Of a DNA stretch of 64,000 nucleotides, positions 9,583-18,804 are shown one piece after another; within the stretch, counting starts at the first letter, position 1; each line of letters starts with the position of its first letter. A program made the translations under genes and the position numbers. The DNA lies in the NCBI RefSeq assembly GCF_002019695.1, contig NZ_KV917376.1, forward strand, positions 1,866,927-1,930,926, given 5' to 3'. The notes beneath the pieces are model-generated. The model worked only from the letters and a program-made list of their open reading frames with translations, was not told the DNA's origin and searched no databases. Origin of the DNA: Evansella clarkii. Its GTDB lineage: Bacteria > Bacillota > Bacilli > Bacillales > Salisediminibacteriaceae.

Positions 9583-10299
9583 ATGCCACAAAAGGTTATT
9601 GGAATATTAGGCGGAATGGGTCCTGCAGCTACTGGAGAACTTTTTAATAGAATTGTAAACAACACAGTAGCAAAAACTGATCAGGAACATGTGAATATGA
9701 TAATTATAAATGATCCCCAAATCCCTGACCGAACTAATTATATACTTGGGAAAGGGGAATCTCCTCTCCCGAGGATGATAAATAATATTAAAAAATTATA
9801 TTATGCGGGAGCAGAGGTAGTAATTATACCATGTATGACAGCTCATTCTTTTTTAGAGGAATTGCAAAAAGAATCTCCGGTGCCGATTGTAAATGCTATT
9901 GAACTAGTGGAAAGTTATTTTAAGTCTTTTTACCCTTCAATTAGTAAAATAGGATTACTGGCAACTACCGGTTCTGTAAAATCAGGAGTATACAATAAAT
10001 ATATCTCAAAAGAGATTATTGTGCCCGACGAAGATAATCAAGGAAAACTCATGAATACGATCTACAGTGAAAACGGTATAAAAGCAGGAAATACATCTAA
10101 AGAGACAACCGATGAAATAATTACCATCATAAATACTTTGAAAGAGAAAAATATTGAGGCTGTTATTGCAGGGTGTACGGAATTAAGCCTAGTATTAGAC
10201 GATAACAACGTAAGACTGCCGGTAATTGATCCAGTATTGCTTTTAGCAAAAAAGGCAGTTGAGTTAGGGAACAATTGTTCAATTTTAAACGTAAGGTGA
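9583..10299 (+). CDS. Aspartate/glutamate racemase family protein
   Basis: About 238 residues. It opens with IGILGGMGPAAT, the hallmark of the Asp/Glu racemase superfamily. The two catalytic cysteines are present: IIPCMTAH near residue 83 and IAGCTE near residue 195. The family interconverts L- and D-Asp or Glu without cofactor in the cytoplasm. The first motif reads CMTAH rather than the common CNTAH. The start is uncertain: TTG 9559 and GTG 9574 are alternatives; ATG 9583 gives the usual N-terminus but AAAGGG lies directly against it. Its place inside the ATP-grasp cluster suggests it supplies a D-amino acid to the polymer. A dedicated role, as opposed to general D-Glu supply for peptidoglycan, is inference. 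Confidence 0.8.
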   Translation: MPQKVIGILGGMGPAATGELFNRIVNNTVAKTDQEHVNMIIINDPQIPDRTNYILGKGESPLPRMINNIKKLYYAGAEVVIIPCMTAHSFLEELQKESPVPIVNAIELVESYFKSFYPSISKIGLLATTGSVKSGVYNKYISKEIIVPDEDNQGKLMNTIYSENGIKAGNTSKETTDEIITIINTLKEKNIEAVIAGCTELSLVLDDNNVRLPVIDPVLLLAKKAVELGNNCSILNVR

Positions 10300-10310
10300 C
10301 AAGCAGGATT

Positions 10311-10342
10311 AAAAGGTTCCTTCTTTAACCGAGAAGCCTTTT
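10311..10342 (+). terminator. Possible terminator after the racemase gene
   Basis: AAAAGG at 10311-10316 pairs with CCTTTT at 10337-10342, with an inner CTTCT/AGAAG stem. The T-run is only that of the stem itself, so it may be a weak or read-through terminator. Confidence 0.4.
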
Positions 10343-10413
10343 ATGGGGGAGGATGTTTCAATATACTTCCCTTTCTGGCAAAGTAATAAATATCGTTTTA
10401 TTTGGAGGGCACC

Positions 10414-11535
10414 ATGGGAATATTATCATTTTTTAAAAAAAATAACACTGGTAATATAAATGCAAACAAACTATCTATTACAGATCATACAAACTCTGTG
10501 GAAATGCCACCAGAAGCCGACTTTGTAAAGGAGCGGCAAGAAGAAGGGATCGGTATGAAATCGGCATTGGTGGAGTATGCTGCTCTAAAGAGAGGACATA
10601 AAGTGGACAGGTTATCTGAAAAAATAATAATCGTCCATACAAACTACGGACATACTTTTGCGTTTACGCAGATGAATGGTATTAGTTCCAGCAGAATAGG
10701 AAAGTATTTGTGTGACAGAAAGCATGATGCCAGGTACATTTTGAAAGGTAAGGATATATCTGTAGTGGAATCTGAAGTCTTTGGATTTTATGAATATAAC
10801 CAGGCCGTGAGTTATATTAATAAAATAGGTTTTCCAGTGGTTGTTAAACCAACAAATATGTCAAGAGGAAAAGGTATAACAACGAACATTAAATCTATAG
10901 ATGAGTTTCAAACTGCTTGGGAAAAGGGATTTAATGCTTATAAAAGTAACAGGAAAGCAAAACAATTACTGATTGAACGACATGTAAACGGGGATGATTT
11001 TCGTCTTTTTGTAGTTGGTAATAAAGTTGTCTCTGCCACACACCGTAAACGTGCTAATGTAGTTGGGAATGGACAATCCACAGTGCTTCAGCTGATCCAG
11101 TTAAAAAATGAGGAAAGAGCTGAAAATCCTTATTTATCAAATTATTTAATACCGGAAGAACACGAGCAACTTGACCTTTTAGTAAAAAAAGAAATAACAC
11201 TAGATTATGTTCCTGGTAAAGGGGAGCATGTTATTTTACGCAGTCAATCAAATCTTTCAGCAGGCGGAGATAGTGTGGATGTAACAGATGTTGCTCATCC
11301 TGAATTTCTGTCTATGGCAGTCAAGGCAGTAGCGGCTATCCCCGGTGTCGAATACGGTGGAGTGGATGTGATTACACCAGATATTTCAGCAAAACCTGAT
11401 ATAGATAATCATATTATTAGCGAAATCGAATATTCCCCAGCACCTTTAGCACATTTTCCATATAAGGGTAAAAACCGTGATATGGCAGGAGCGGTTATCG
11501 ATCACTATCTTTTAAAGAATAAAACTAAATTATAA
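10414..11535 (+). CDS. Stand-alone ATP-grasp ligase
   Basis: ATG 10414 follows TTTGGAGGG with good spacing; the product is 373 residues. The ATP-grasp core covers about residues 130-350: VVVKPTNMSRGKG, LIERHVNGDDFRLFVVG, GNGQSTVLQLI, SNLSAGGDSVDVTD. It is clearly related to the ATP-grasp half of the four upstream fusions but has a different N-terminal 110 residues and no acylphosphatase domain, coiled coil or W-R tail. At the metal site, where the paralogues have E-x-N-P, it has SEIEYSPAP, so the metal-binding Asn is replaced by Glu. That could alter metal use or activity. It closes the cluster ahead of a strong terminator. Confidence 0.7.
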   Translation: MGILSFFKKNNTGNINANKLSITDHTNSVEMPPEADFVKERQEEGIGMKSALVEYAALKRGHKVDRLSEKIIIVHTNYGHTFAFTQMNGISSSRIGKYLCDRKHDARYILKGKDISVVESEVFGFYEYNQAVSYINKIGFPVVVKPTNMSRGKGITTNIKSIDEFQTAWEKGFNAYKSNRKAKQLLIERHVNGDDFRLFVVGNKVVSATHRKRANVVGNGQSTVLQLIQLKNEERAENPYLSNYLIPEEHEQLDLLVKKEITLDYVPGKGEHVILRSQSNLSAGGDSVDVTDVAHPEFLSMAVKAVAAIPGVEYGGVDVITPDISAKPDIDNHIISEIEYSPAPLAHFPYKGKNRDMAGAVIDHYLLKNKTKL

Positions 11536-11589
11536 CTAATTTTATATATATACATCTTTTACTACTTTCTCCTTGAATAATCCGTTAGG

Positions 11590-11629
11590 AACCTATTTAA
11601 TTTTGAACATAAAATTAAATAGGTTTTTT
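11590..11629 (+). terminator. Strong Rho-independent terminator ending the ATP-grasp operon
   Basis: A perfect 15-bp stem (AACCTATTTAATTTT at 11590, complement at 11611-11625) with a 6-base loop, followed by a T-run. Confidence 0.9.
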
Positions 11630-11692
11630 ATGTAGAATAATAGTATAGAAACGAATTCCAAAAAATAACTTATAATGAAAAACTTAATAAAA

Positions 11693-11721
11693 TTGTAATA
11701 GAAAAAAGAAAGATATAGTAT
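11693..11721 (+). promoter_or_regulatory. Candidate sigma-A promoter for the glucosaminidase gene
   Basis: TTGTAA at 11693-11698 and TAGTAT at 11716-11721 are separated by 17 bp, about 100 bp before the start. No sigma-D consensus was found here, although B. subtilis lytD uses sigma-D. Confidence 0.4.
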
Positions 11722-11824
11722 TAAAATAGATTTTAAGGTCGAATGATGGAAGGAGCTGAATAAATTAGCATAACTTACCTTAATACAACTTAATATATTG
11801 ATAGCTTGAAAAGGAGTGACGTGC

Positions 11825-14800
11825 TTGTCAAAGAAGATGATAAAACGGATTCTTATTTACTTTTTAATTTCATTAATTCTTCTCCCAGCCAATATGAGTG
11901 CTCTTGCAAGCGGGAGCGAAAACGATCAACAGGCATCCGTGGAAATAGAACCTATTAATCAGGAAGATCATTTAGAAGGTTATACTATTTCAATAAACTT
12001 GGATACACCTGTCGAAACTATTAGTCTTTACGCAGTTGATAGTGAAACAGGAGAATCTGTAGGTCTAATTAATAAATGGGAGGAAATGCATGAAGAAGAA
12101 ATTCAATTTAATTGGGATCTGACAGTCTTTAGCGTATTAACTGAAGAAGAGTATTCGGAAAAGCGTACTTATCTTCCTAATAACACTTATTATATTACTC
12201 TTTTAACAGAGAAAGTTAATGGGGAAGAAGAAGACATTATTTCTACTGTTACAGAAACAGAACGCATTTTTATAGACAGAGATTTACCATCTATTGAGTT
12301 TAGTGAAGAGCATACTGGTGATTCAATCATCATAGAACAAAACTCTCTGTATGGGATGTTAGGCTCTTCGTTTCCAAAGATAGATTCTTCTATTAGATCT
12401 TTCAATTACTCACTTGTTGCAGATGGTGAGTTATATAATGAGGGAGAGATACCTGTTGATGCAGAGGGCAATTTTTCCCTTAAAGGTATATTTACCACAG
12501 GAGAAAGCACTTTAAACCTCTTTATTGAAGATTTAGCAGGGAACAATGTTAAAAAAACATTTTCGGTAAAACTATTAACCACCGGTTTAGAATCTGAGGA
12601 AAACAATGAAGTATCACAAGAAGAGACTAACAATAAGAGCGAAGCAGAAGAAAATGCAATATCAACTGATGAATCAGGGAACCAAAGTGACAGCATTACT
12701 ATAGACGAAGAGAAAGAGGATATTATCCCTTCAGAGACTCGAGATGAAACAATTATAATCGAGGAATCTGAAAATCACACTCCTGAAGAAACTATTGCAA
12801 CTGAGGAAGAAGCAACTATTTCTTCTTTTAGCATGAATAGCCAGGCTATAATGAGTGAGGAATTTCAATTCGGCGATAGGAATGAGAGAATAGTAGATTT
12901 CAAGCATGATTTAATGAAGCTTGGATTCGGTACGCACTGGACAAACCCTACGACATATTTCGGTCCTGATACAGAGAAAGTAGTCCGTCAGCTTCAGGAA
13001 TACTACGGTCTGGCCGTCACTGGTAAGGGAGATCAGGCAACTCTCCAAAAGATGAACGAGGTGCTTTCAAGTCCTTTTCAGTTCGGGGCAAGAAGCAGTG
13101 ACGTCCAGTCTTTAAAAGAGGACCTGATGAGAATTGGTTTCGGCACGCACTGGACAAACCCAACTACTTACTTTGGTTCGGATACGGAAAAAGTAGTCAG
13201 GGAATTTCAGGAAACTAACAGCCTTGCTGTTAACGGGATTGCGGACGAGGTGACCCTAAGGAAGATAGAAGAACTTTTGCCACAAAGCCACGCACCAAAT
13301 GTTAAATTAGAGTTTGGTACAAGGCATCAGAGTGTGGTTGACTTTAAACACGATCTGATGAGCCTTGGATTTGGCACCCACTGGTCGAATCCAACTACTT
13401 ATTTTGGACCGGATACAGAAAAGGTAGTGCGTGAGTTTCAGCGCTATTACGGACTGTCTGTCAATGGCCGTGGAGATCAGGCTACACTGAATAAGATAAA
13501 CGAAGTCCTTTCAAGTCCATTGCAGCTTGGTAAACGAAGCAATGAAGTCCAGTCATTTAAACAAGACTTAATGAAAGCGGGCTTTGGCACTCACTGGAGC
13601 AATCCAACTACCTATTTCGGCTCGGATACGGAAAGAGTAGTTCGTGAGTTTCAAAAAGCCAACGGACTGGCTGTAAGTGGCATCGGTGAGGAAGTCACAC
13701 TCCGGAAAGTGCAGGAGCTTCAGCCTCCAACACTAGAGTTCGGAGCAAGACATCAGAGTGTGGTTGACTTTAAACGCGATCTGATGAGCCTTGGTTTTGG
13801 CACCCACTGGTCGAATCCAACTACTTATTTTGGTCCGGATACAGAAAAGGTAGTACGAGAGTTTCAGAGCTACTACGGATTATCTGTCAATGGCCGTGGA
13901 GATCAGGCTACACTGAATAAGATAAACGAAGTCCTTTCAAGTCCATTGCAGTTAGGGGCCAGAAGCAGTGAAGTCCAGTCATTTAAACAAGACTTAATGA
14001 AAGCGGGCTTTGGCGCTCACTGGAGCAATCCAACTACCTATTACGGCTCGGATACAGAAAGAGTAGTTCGTGAGTTCCAAAAAGCGAATGGTTTGGCTGT
14101 AAATGGGATTGCTGATGCCGTGACAGTTTCGCACCTAAACGGCTTACTGACTTCCTCCGAGCGGGTTGTGTATACTCCATATAACCTTACGCTTGCAGAA
14201 GCATTAAATATTCAGCTAACTGCATCACCACAAACAACTAATAATTATAATACGTATGTTTCTAAGTCTCATATTAATAATAATAATGAAGTTACAGCTA
14301 CTACGTTAAACGTCCGTGGTGGACCAGGGACAAATTATTGGATTGTTGGACAACTAAGCCGAGGGGACAGAGTTTCTGTGATTGGAGAAACTAATGGTTG
14401 GTATCAAATCCATTTTACTAACACTCGTCAATTCGTTAATGCTAAACCTGAAGATGTTATGTATTATTTGGATCCTACTAATTTCATTAACGATGAAAGA
14501 GCAAGGTTTCAATTTCTGGATTTATCGAAATCTAGTGGGGCTTCCGCAACTGTATTAAATGCCGCTTTACGTGGGAAGGGCATTCTTGAAAATCAAGGAC
14601 AAGCATTCATCGATGCAGGTCGAGCGCATGGCGTTAATGAACTTTATTTGATTTCTCATGCGATATTAGAGACTGGCCATGGTACCTCGCAGTTGGCAAG
14701 CGGAGTAAGATATAATGGTGTGACAGTTTATAATATGTATGGTGTTGGGGCATTTGATCACTGTCCTGTTGAATGTGGTGCAAGGGAAGCTTTTGATAGA

Positions 14801-15046
14801 GGATGGACGAGTCCGTACCTTGCTATCATCGGAGGAGCCGAGTTTATCGGCAACAGGTATATCCAGGCTGGCCAAAACACATTATATAAAATGCGGTGGA
14901 ATCCTGCTGCTATGCAAGGTGGAACTTTTGGAAGACAGTATGCTACCGATATAGGATGGGCTTCTAAACAAGTTGGTAATATTTTTAACCTTTATCAGCA
15001 AGTAGGTACTTACAATCTCCATTTAGACATCCCGCAATACAGATAG
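11825..15046 (+). CDS. Secreted endo-beta-N-acetylglucosaminidase, LytD-like, with six PG-binding modules
   Basis: I choose TTG 11825: AAAAGGAG lies 8 bases upstream, while GTG 11816 overlaps that site. The roughly 1073-residue protein opens with KKMIKRILIYFLISLILLP and an Ala-rich cleavage region, a signal peptide. An acidic Glu/Ser-rich linker covers about 250-340. Six peptidoglycan-binding-type modules follow (about 345-775), each with GFGTHW(T/S)NPTTYFG, FQ and G-GDQAT-type motifs. An SH3 domain (about 820-890; LNVRGGPGTNYWIVG) comes next, then a family 73 glucosaminidase domain with catalytic Glu in AILETGHGTS and YNMYGVGAFD. It should cut the glycan strand of peptidoglycan outside the cell, in wall turnover or daughter-cell separation. 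Confidence 0.85.
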   Translation: MSKKMIKRILIYFLISLILLPANMSALASGSENDQQASVEIEPINQEDHLEGYTISINLDTPVETISLYAVDSETGESVGLINKWEEMHEEEIQFNWDLTVFSVLTEEEYSEKRTYLPNNTYYITLLTEKVNGEEEDIISTVTETERIFIDRDLPSIEFSEEHTGDSIIIEQNSLYGMLGSSFPKIDSSIRSFNYSLVADGELYNEGEIPVDAEGNFSLKGIFTTGESTLNLFIEDLAGNNVKKTFSVKLLTTGLESEENNEVSQEETNNKSEAEENAISTDESGNQSDSITIDEEKEDIIPSETRDETIIIEESENHTPEETIATEEEATISSFSMNSQAIMSEEFQFGDRNERIVDFKHDLMKLGFGTHWTNPTTYFGPDTEKVVRQLQEYYGLAVTGKGDQATLQKMNEVLSSPFQFGARSSDVQSLKEDLMRIGFGTHWTNPTTYFGSDTEKVVREFQETNSLAVNGIADEVTLRKIEELLPQSHAPNVKLEFGTRHQSVVDFKHDLMSLGFGTHWSNPTTYFGPDTEKVVREFQRYYGLSVNGRGDQATLNKINEVLSSPLQLGKRSNEVQSFKQDLMKAGFGTHWSNPTTYFGSDTERVVREFQKANGLAVSGIGEEVTLRKVQELQPPTLEFGARHQSVVDFKRDLMSLGFGTHWSNPTTYFGPDTEKVVREFQSYYGLSVNGRGDQATLNKINEVLSSPLQLGARSSEVQSFKQDLMKAGFGAHWSNPTTYYGSDTERVVREFQKANGLAVNGIADAVTVSHLNGLLTSSERVVYTPYNLTLAEALNIQLTASPQTTNNYNTYVSKSHINNNNEVTATTLNVRGGPGTNYWIVGQLSRGDRVSVIGETNGWYQIHFTNTRQFVNAKPEDVMYYLDPTNFINDERARFQFLDLSKSSGASATVLNAALRGKGILENQGQAFIDAGRAHGVNELYLISHAILETGHGTSQLASGVRYNGVTVYNMYGVGAFDHCPVECGAREAFDRGWTSPYLAIIGGAEFIGNRYIQAGQNTLYKMRWNPAAMQGGTFGRQYATDIGWASKQVGNIFNLYQQVGTYNLHLDIPQYR

Positions 15047-15057
15047 AACATTTCTTG

Positions 15058-15090
15058 AACCCTTAGCGTTAGTGAGCTAAGGGTTTTTCT
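15058..15090 (+). terminator. Terminator after the glucosaminidase gene
   Basis: AACCCTTAGC at 15058 pairs with GCTAAGGGTT at 15076-15085, with an 8-base loop and a following T-rich run. Confidence 0.9.
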
Positions 15091-15172
15091 TTATTTGTAT
15101 TATGTTGCTATAATTATTTGCTAGTTTAAACTTATTTATAACACTATTCAATAGTTTTCATCGAACGGTGAC

Positions 15173-15201
15173 TTGGCTCGAGTACTTATTCGTATTATAA
15201 T
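15173..15201 (+). promoter_or_regulatory. Sigma-A promoter of galU
   Basis: TTGGCT at 15173-15178 and a perfect TATAAT at 15196-15201, spaced 17 bp. It lies about 70 bp before the galU start. Confidence 0.75.
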
Positions 15202-15271
15202 AGTATGAGTTAAGTAAGAATGCGTAGAATTTATATATATTTTGTAGAATTTTTGAGGAAGGAGATTTATA

Positions 15272-16153
15272 ATGCAAGTAAAAAAAGCAATCATTCCAGC
15301 TGCAGGACTTGGAACAAGATTCCTGCCTGCAACAAAAGCACAGCCGAAAGAAATGCTGCCAATAGTAGATAAGCCTACTATCCAATATATTATTGAAGAA
15401 GCTATAGAATCAGGTATTGAGGATATTATCGTTGTAACCGGTAGAGGTAAACGGGCAATTGAAGACCATTTCGACAAATCTTTTGAATTAGAGGAGACTC
15501 TCGAGAAGAAAAATAAAATGCAGCTCCTTGAAGAGGTTCAGGCAATTTCCAGTATGACGAATATTCATTACATCCGCCAGAAAGAGCCAAATGGACTTGG
15601 ACATGCTATCTGGTGTGCGAGGAAGTTTGTAGGGAATGAACCCTTTGCTGTTTTACTTGGTGATGATATTGTTCAGTCAAATACGCCTTGTTTAAAGCAA
15701 TTAATTGATGTCTACGACAGGTACCATTCTTCTGTGGTGGGAGTTCAGACAGTACCAGACCAGGATGTATCTAAATACGGAATTGTTGCGCCAAAAGGTG
15801 CTGAGATAGAACCGAAAGTAATTCACGCAGAAACTCTTGTTGAAAAGCCTTCTAAAGAAGAAGCGCCATCTAACTACGCTATTATGGGAAGATATGTTTT
15901 AAGGCCAGAAATTTTTGATATTCTTGAAAATCTTCCGCCGGGAGCTGGTAACGAGATTCAACTGACAGACGCGATCAAAGTGTTAAACCAGCAGCAAGTA
16001 GTACTTGCCTATAATTTTGACGGCGTGCGTTATGATGTAGGAGATAAATTTGGGTTTATTAAAGCAACAATTGATTTTGCACTCCAGCGTGAAGATCTTT
16101 CCGAAGATGTTTCCCATTACTTAAAGGAAGTAATCGGAAAACAGCTTAACTAA
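15272..16153 (+). CDS. galU: UTP-glucose-1-phosphate uridylyltransferase
   Basis: 293 residues, the normal GalU/GtaB length; ATG 15272 follows AAGGAGAT. The N-terminus has the nucleotidyltransferase signature [20 protein letters not shown], with the catalytic Lys in the following IVDKP segment, then GLGHA and LLGDDI. It makes UDP-glucose from UTP and glucose-1-phosphate in the cytoplasm, feeding wall polymers, glycolipids and, via UDP-glucose dehydrogenase, UDP-glucuronate. No UDP-glucose dehydrogenase gene lies in this window. Its neighbours are also sugar-polymer genes, which fits a supply role. It has its own promoter and is monocistronic or leads into the next gene. Confidence 0.93.
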   Translation: MQVKKAIIPAAGLGTRFLPATKAQPKEMLPIVDKPTIQYIIEEAIESGIEDIIVVTGRGKRAIEDHFDKSFELEETLEKKNKMQLLEEVQAISSMTNIHYIRQKEPNGLGHAIWCARKFVGNEPFAVLLGDDIVQSNTPCLKQLIDVYDRYHSSVVGVQTVPDQDVSKYGIVAPKGAEIEPKVIHAETLVEKPSKEEAPSNYAIMGRYVLRPEIFDILENLPPGAGNEIQLTDAIKVLNQQQVVLAYNFDGVRYDVGDKFGFIKATIDFALQREDLSEDVSHYLKEVIGKQLN

Positions 16154-16269
16154 GCACTTAACCACATTTTTTCATAAAAATTTTCTACTTCGCCCTGAAC
16201 AAATATGTTAAAATAACCGGGGTGGATTTTTAAACGCAGAACCAGACAATTAAATTTAATTACCTAAAT

Positions 16270-16302
16270 CCCCCTTTTGTTTTATGGTGTAACATAAGGG
16301 GG
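16270..16302 (+). promoter_or_regulatory. Leader hairpin before the sugar transferase gene
   Basis: CCCCCTT at 16270-16276 pairs with AAGGGGG at 16296-16302 around a 19-base loop. No T-run follows, so it is more likely a leader structure than a terminator; function unknown. Confidence 0.35.
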
Positions 16303-16373
16303 TAATTAACGTCTATAGATGTAAGTTTCAAAGTGATAGTTAAAGGCGTAACCAAACAAGGGAGAGAAAAAAC

Positions 16374-17765
16374 ATGCCCAGCATCAGTGAATTAAGAAAT
16401 CATAAAGTTATAATCATCCTTATGGATCTGCTGTGTATTCTGGCAGCCTATATAGGGGCTTTCTATATACGATACAGCGGTTTTCCGGAAAGAAACTGGG
16501 ATTCCTTTGTGTCGCTGTTGCCGTGGATTCTTCTAATAGGGCTGTTCTTTATTTCCGTTTATGAACTTTACGCCCTGGACAGAAAAAATACATTGTGGGA
16601 CATAGTGATAAAAATTGTAGTTGCTGTTACATTCATGTCATTTCTAACTATGTCAGCTTCCTACTTATTCAGAGAGTTTGCCATGCCACGTTCTGTTATC
16701 TTAATTGCGACAGTGTTCACAATTGTATTGATGACAGGAGCGAAATTACTATATTTGAAGCTTACAAGAAGAAATATAGTAGGGAAAGTTTTACTAATCG
16801 GTGATGATGAAAATTCACAGCGGATGATTGCTAAAATTAAGCATCCGATGGTGAAAGGCACTCATATTAAGCACATACAGCCGAATACTTCTATGGATAA
16901 AATCAAGCACCAGATTAAACAGGTAGATTATGTCATCCTTTGTACCAGTATTAGTAAAGAGATGAAGTCGGAAATTATCTATCATTCTATGGAAGTAAAT
17001 AAAGTAGTTTATGTTATTCCTACTTTATATGAGCTTTTAATGCAGCGTTCACACGTAAGTCCGATGGAAGACACGCTTGTTATGTCTGTGAAACCGTTTG
17101 GACTTACCTGGGACCAGGCACTTGTCAAGAGAGTATTCGATATGGTTGCTTCAGGGATCCTCATTCTTTTAGCTTCTCCGATACTATTAATTACTGCATT
17201 GATGGTAAAATTTGAAGATCCAAAAGGGAGTATTATTTATAAGCAGGAAAGGTTCGGTAAGAACAATAAACCGTTTACTATTTATAAATTCCGTTCCATG
17301 ATAGAAGGTGCTGAGAGCAAAACTGGTCCGGTGCTTGCCACAGAGAATGACGCAAGAATAACAAAAATAGGCAGATTTATCAGGGCTACAAGACTCGATG
17401 AACTTCCTCAGTTGTTCAATGTTTTAAAGGGCGACATGTCACTTGTGGGTCCGAGGCCGGAGCGTGGATATTTCATTAAGCAGCTGTCTAAGCAGTACTA
17501 CCATTATGGATACCGAAATACTGTGCAGCCAGGTATTACAGGTTACGCACAAATCATGGGGAAATACAGCACTGAAGTAGATGACAAGCTCCGTTTTGAC
17601 TTATACTACATCAGAAACTATAGTTTCTGGCTGGATATTCTTATTTTGCTGAAAACATTTATCGTTTTATTTGATAAGACGAAAGCAGAAGGTACTGCGG
17701 AAAAGAAAAAGCCTGCTGCTGTTTCCAAAAAGAAAAGACAGAGTGTATCCATGAATGCTAAATGA
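16374..17765 (+). CDS. Polyprenyl-phosphate sugar-phosphate transferase (WcaJ/EpsL type)
   Basis: 463 residues. Four hydrophobic segments in the first 130 residues, a Rossmann-like central region (VGKVLLIGDDENS), a fifth membrane segment near 260-285, then the bacterial sugar transferase domain with KFRSM, TRLDELPQLFNVLKGDMSLVGPRPE split over about 330-365, and QPGITGYAQ. This family moves hexose-1-phosphate from a nucleotide sugar to undecaprenyl phosphate at the inner face of the membrane, the first step of an exopolysaccharide or teichuronic-type polymer. The C-terminus is a Lys-rich tail. The neighbouring galU and epimerase genes fit supply of UDP-Glc or UDP-Gal. The exact sugar is not determined. 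Confidence 0.88.
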   Translation: MPSISELRNHKVIIILMDLLCILAAYIGAFYIRYSGFPERNWDSFVSLLPWILLIGLFFISVYELYALDRKNTLWDIVIKIVVAVTFMSFLTMSASYLFREFAMPRSVILIATVFTIVLMTGAKLLYLKLTRRNIVGKVLLIGDDENSQRMIAKIKHPMVKGTHIKHIQPNTSMDKIKHQIKQVDYVILCTSISKEMKSEIIYHSMEVNKVVYVIPTLYELLMQRSHVSPMEDTLVMSVKPFGLTWDQALVKRVFDMVASGILILLASPILLITALMVKFEDPKGSIIYKQERFGKNNKPFTIYKFRSMIEGAESKTGPVLATENDARITKIGRFIRATRLDELPQLFNVLKGDMSLVGPRPERGYFIKQLSKQYYHYGYRNTVQPGITGYAQIMGKYSTEVDDKLRFDLYYIRNYSFWLDILILLKTFIVLFDKTKAEGTAEKKKPAAVSKKKRQSVSMNAK

Positions 17766-17814
17766 TGCAAAATACAATAAATCATAATTTTATTTAACAA
17801 AGAGAGGTATCCTC

Positions 17815-18759
17815 ATGGATAAAATATTAGTAACTGGAGGCGCCGGCTTTATTGGTTCCCATGTTGTTGATCTCCTTATAGAACAGGAGAAAGAAGTTAT
17901 TGTCGTTGATAATATGAGCACCGGAAGCTATGAGAACTTAAATAAAGACGTGAAGCTCGAAGAAACGGATATTACTGATAACCTTGGACTAAATGAAGTA
18001 TTTAATAAGCATAAGGATATTAACGGGGTAGTTCACTTAGCGGCACAAAGTAAAGTAGGACCATCTGTAGAGGATCCGGGAACTGATGCTAATATAAACA
18101 TTCAGGGAACAATAAACTTGCTTGAACTTTGCAGGAAGAATAATATAAACTCTTTCGTTTATGCTTCCTCTGCGGCCGTATATGGGCACGCAGAACAGCT
18201 CCCCATTACCGAAAATGCGGCGACTAATCCACTCTCTCCCTATGGGGTCTCAAAGCTTGCAGGGGAAGAGTATGTAAAAGCGTATGGCCGGTTATATGGC
18301 ATAAACGTTTTTGCTTTGCGATTCGCCAATGTGTTCGGACCACGGCAAAGCCCCCATACTGAAGCTGGTGTAATTTCTATTTTCATCGAGCAGCTTCTTC
18401 AGGGAAAGAGGCCGGTTATCTTTGGCGATGGTAAACAGACAAGGGATTTTATTTATGTTAAAGATATTGCCGAGGCAGTTGTTAATTGCTTAACTAACAA
18501 AGATAAACCAGCAATTGATAATGCAGTCTATAATGTAAGCACCTGCAGCGAGACAAGTGTTCAAGAACTGCTCAGTACACTATGTGACATTACTGTTGCT
18601 GAAAACAAACAGCAATTTGAGGAAGAGAGGCCAGGCGACATTAAGTACAGTTACCTGGATAACAGCAGATTATCAGCTGACTTTAACTGGAAGCCTGGGG
18701 TTTCTTTAAAAGATGGACTCGAGCAAACTGTTAAATATTACAATAATAAAAAAAAATAA
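17815..18759 (+). CDS. NAD-dependent sugar epimerase/dehydratase, GalE-like
   Basis: 314 residues, extended SDR fold. GGAGFIGSHVV at the N-terminus is the NAD-binding loop; VHLAAQ, YASSAAVYG and the catalytic Tyr-Lys pair in YGVSKLAGEEY follow; RFANVFGPRQ and FGDGKQTRDFIYV are the substrate-side motifs. The family acts on UDP- or dTDP-sugars in the cytoplasm. UDP-glucose 4-epimerase or UDP-GlcNAc 4-epimerase is the likeliest activity given galU and the sugar transferase just upstream, but UDP-glucuronate epimerase cannot be excluded. It starts 50 bp after the transferase stop behind AGAGAGG, so they are probably co-transcribed. A terminator follows. Confidence 0.82.
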   Translation: MDKILVTGGAGFIGSHVVDLLIEQEKEVIVVDNMSTGSYENLNKDVKLEETDITDNLGLNEVFNKHKDINGVVHLAAQSKVGPSVEDPGTDANINIQGTINLLELCRKNNINSFVYASSAAVYGHAEQLPITENAATNPLSPYGVSKLAGEEYVKAYGRLYGINVFALRFANVFGPRQSPHTEAGVISIFIEQLLQGKRPVIFGDGKQTRDFIYVKDIAEAVVNCLTNKDKPAIDNAVYNVSTCSETSVQELLSTLCDITVAENKQQFEEERPGDIKYSYLDNSRLSADFNWKPGVSLKDGLEQTVKYYNNKKK

Positions 18760-18764
18760 TTATT

Positions 18765-18804
18765 TAGCCTGGAATTCTTACAGAGAGTTGCAGGCTATTT
18801 TCTT
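18765..18804 (+). terminator. Terminator after the epimerase gene
   Basis: TAGCCTG at 18765-18771 pairs with CAGGCTA at 18791-18797, followed by TTTTCTTG. Confidence 0.8.

Noticed and set aside
11715..11750. Possible sigma-D promoter before the glucosaminidase gene
   Set aside because: TAAA is followed by GTCGAATG after only 12 bp, not the 15 bp seen in the two perfect sigma-D sites here.
14739..14954. 71-codon ORF in another frame of the glucosaminidase gene
   Set aside because: Overlaps the catalytic domain frame and has no ribosome site.
16270..16302. Terminator of galU
   Set aside because: The stem is good but no T-run follows on the plus strand, so it is listed as a leader hairpin instead.
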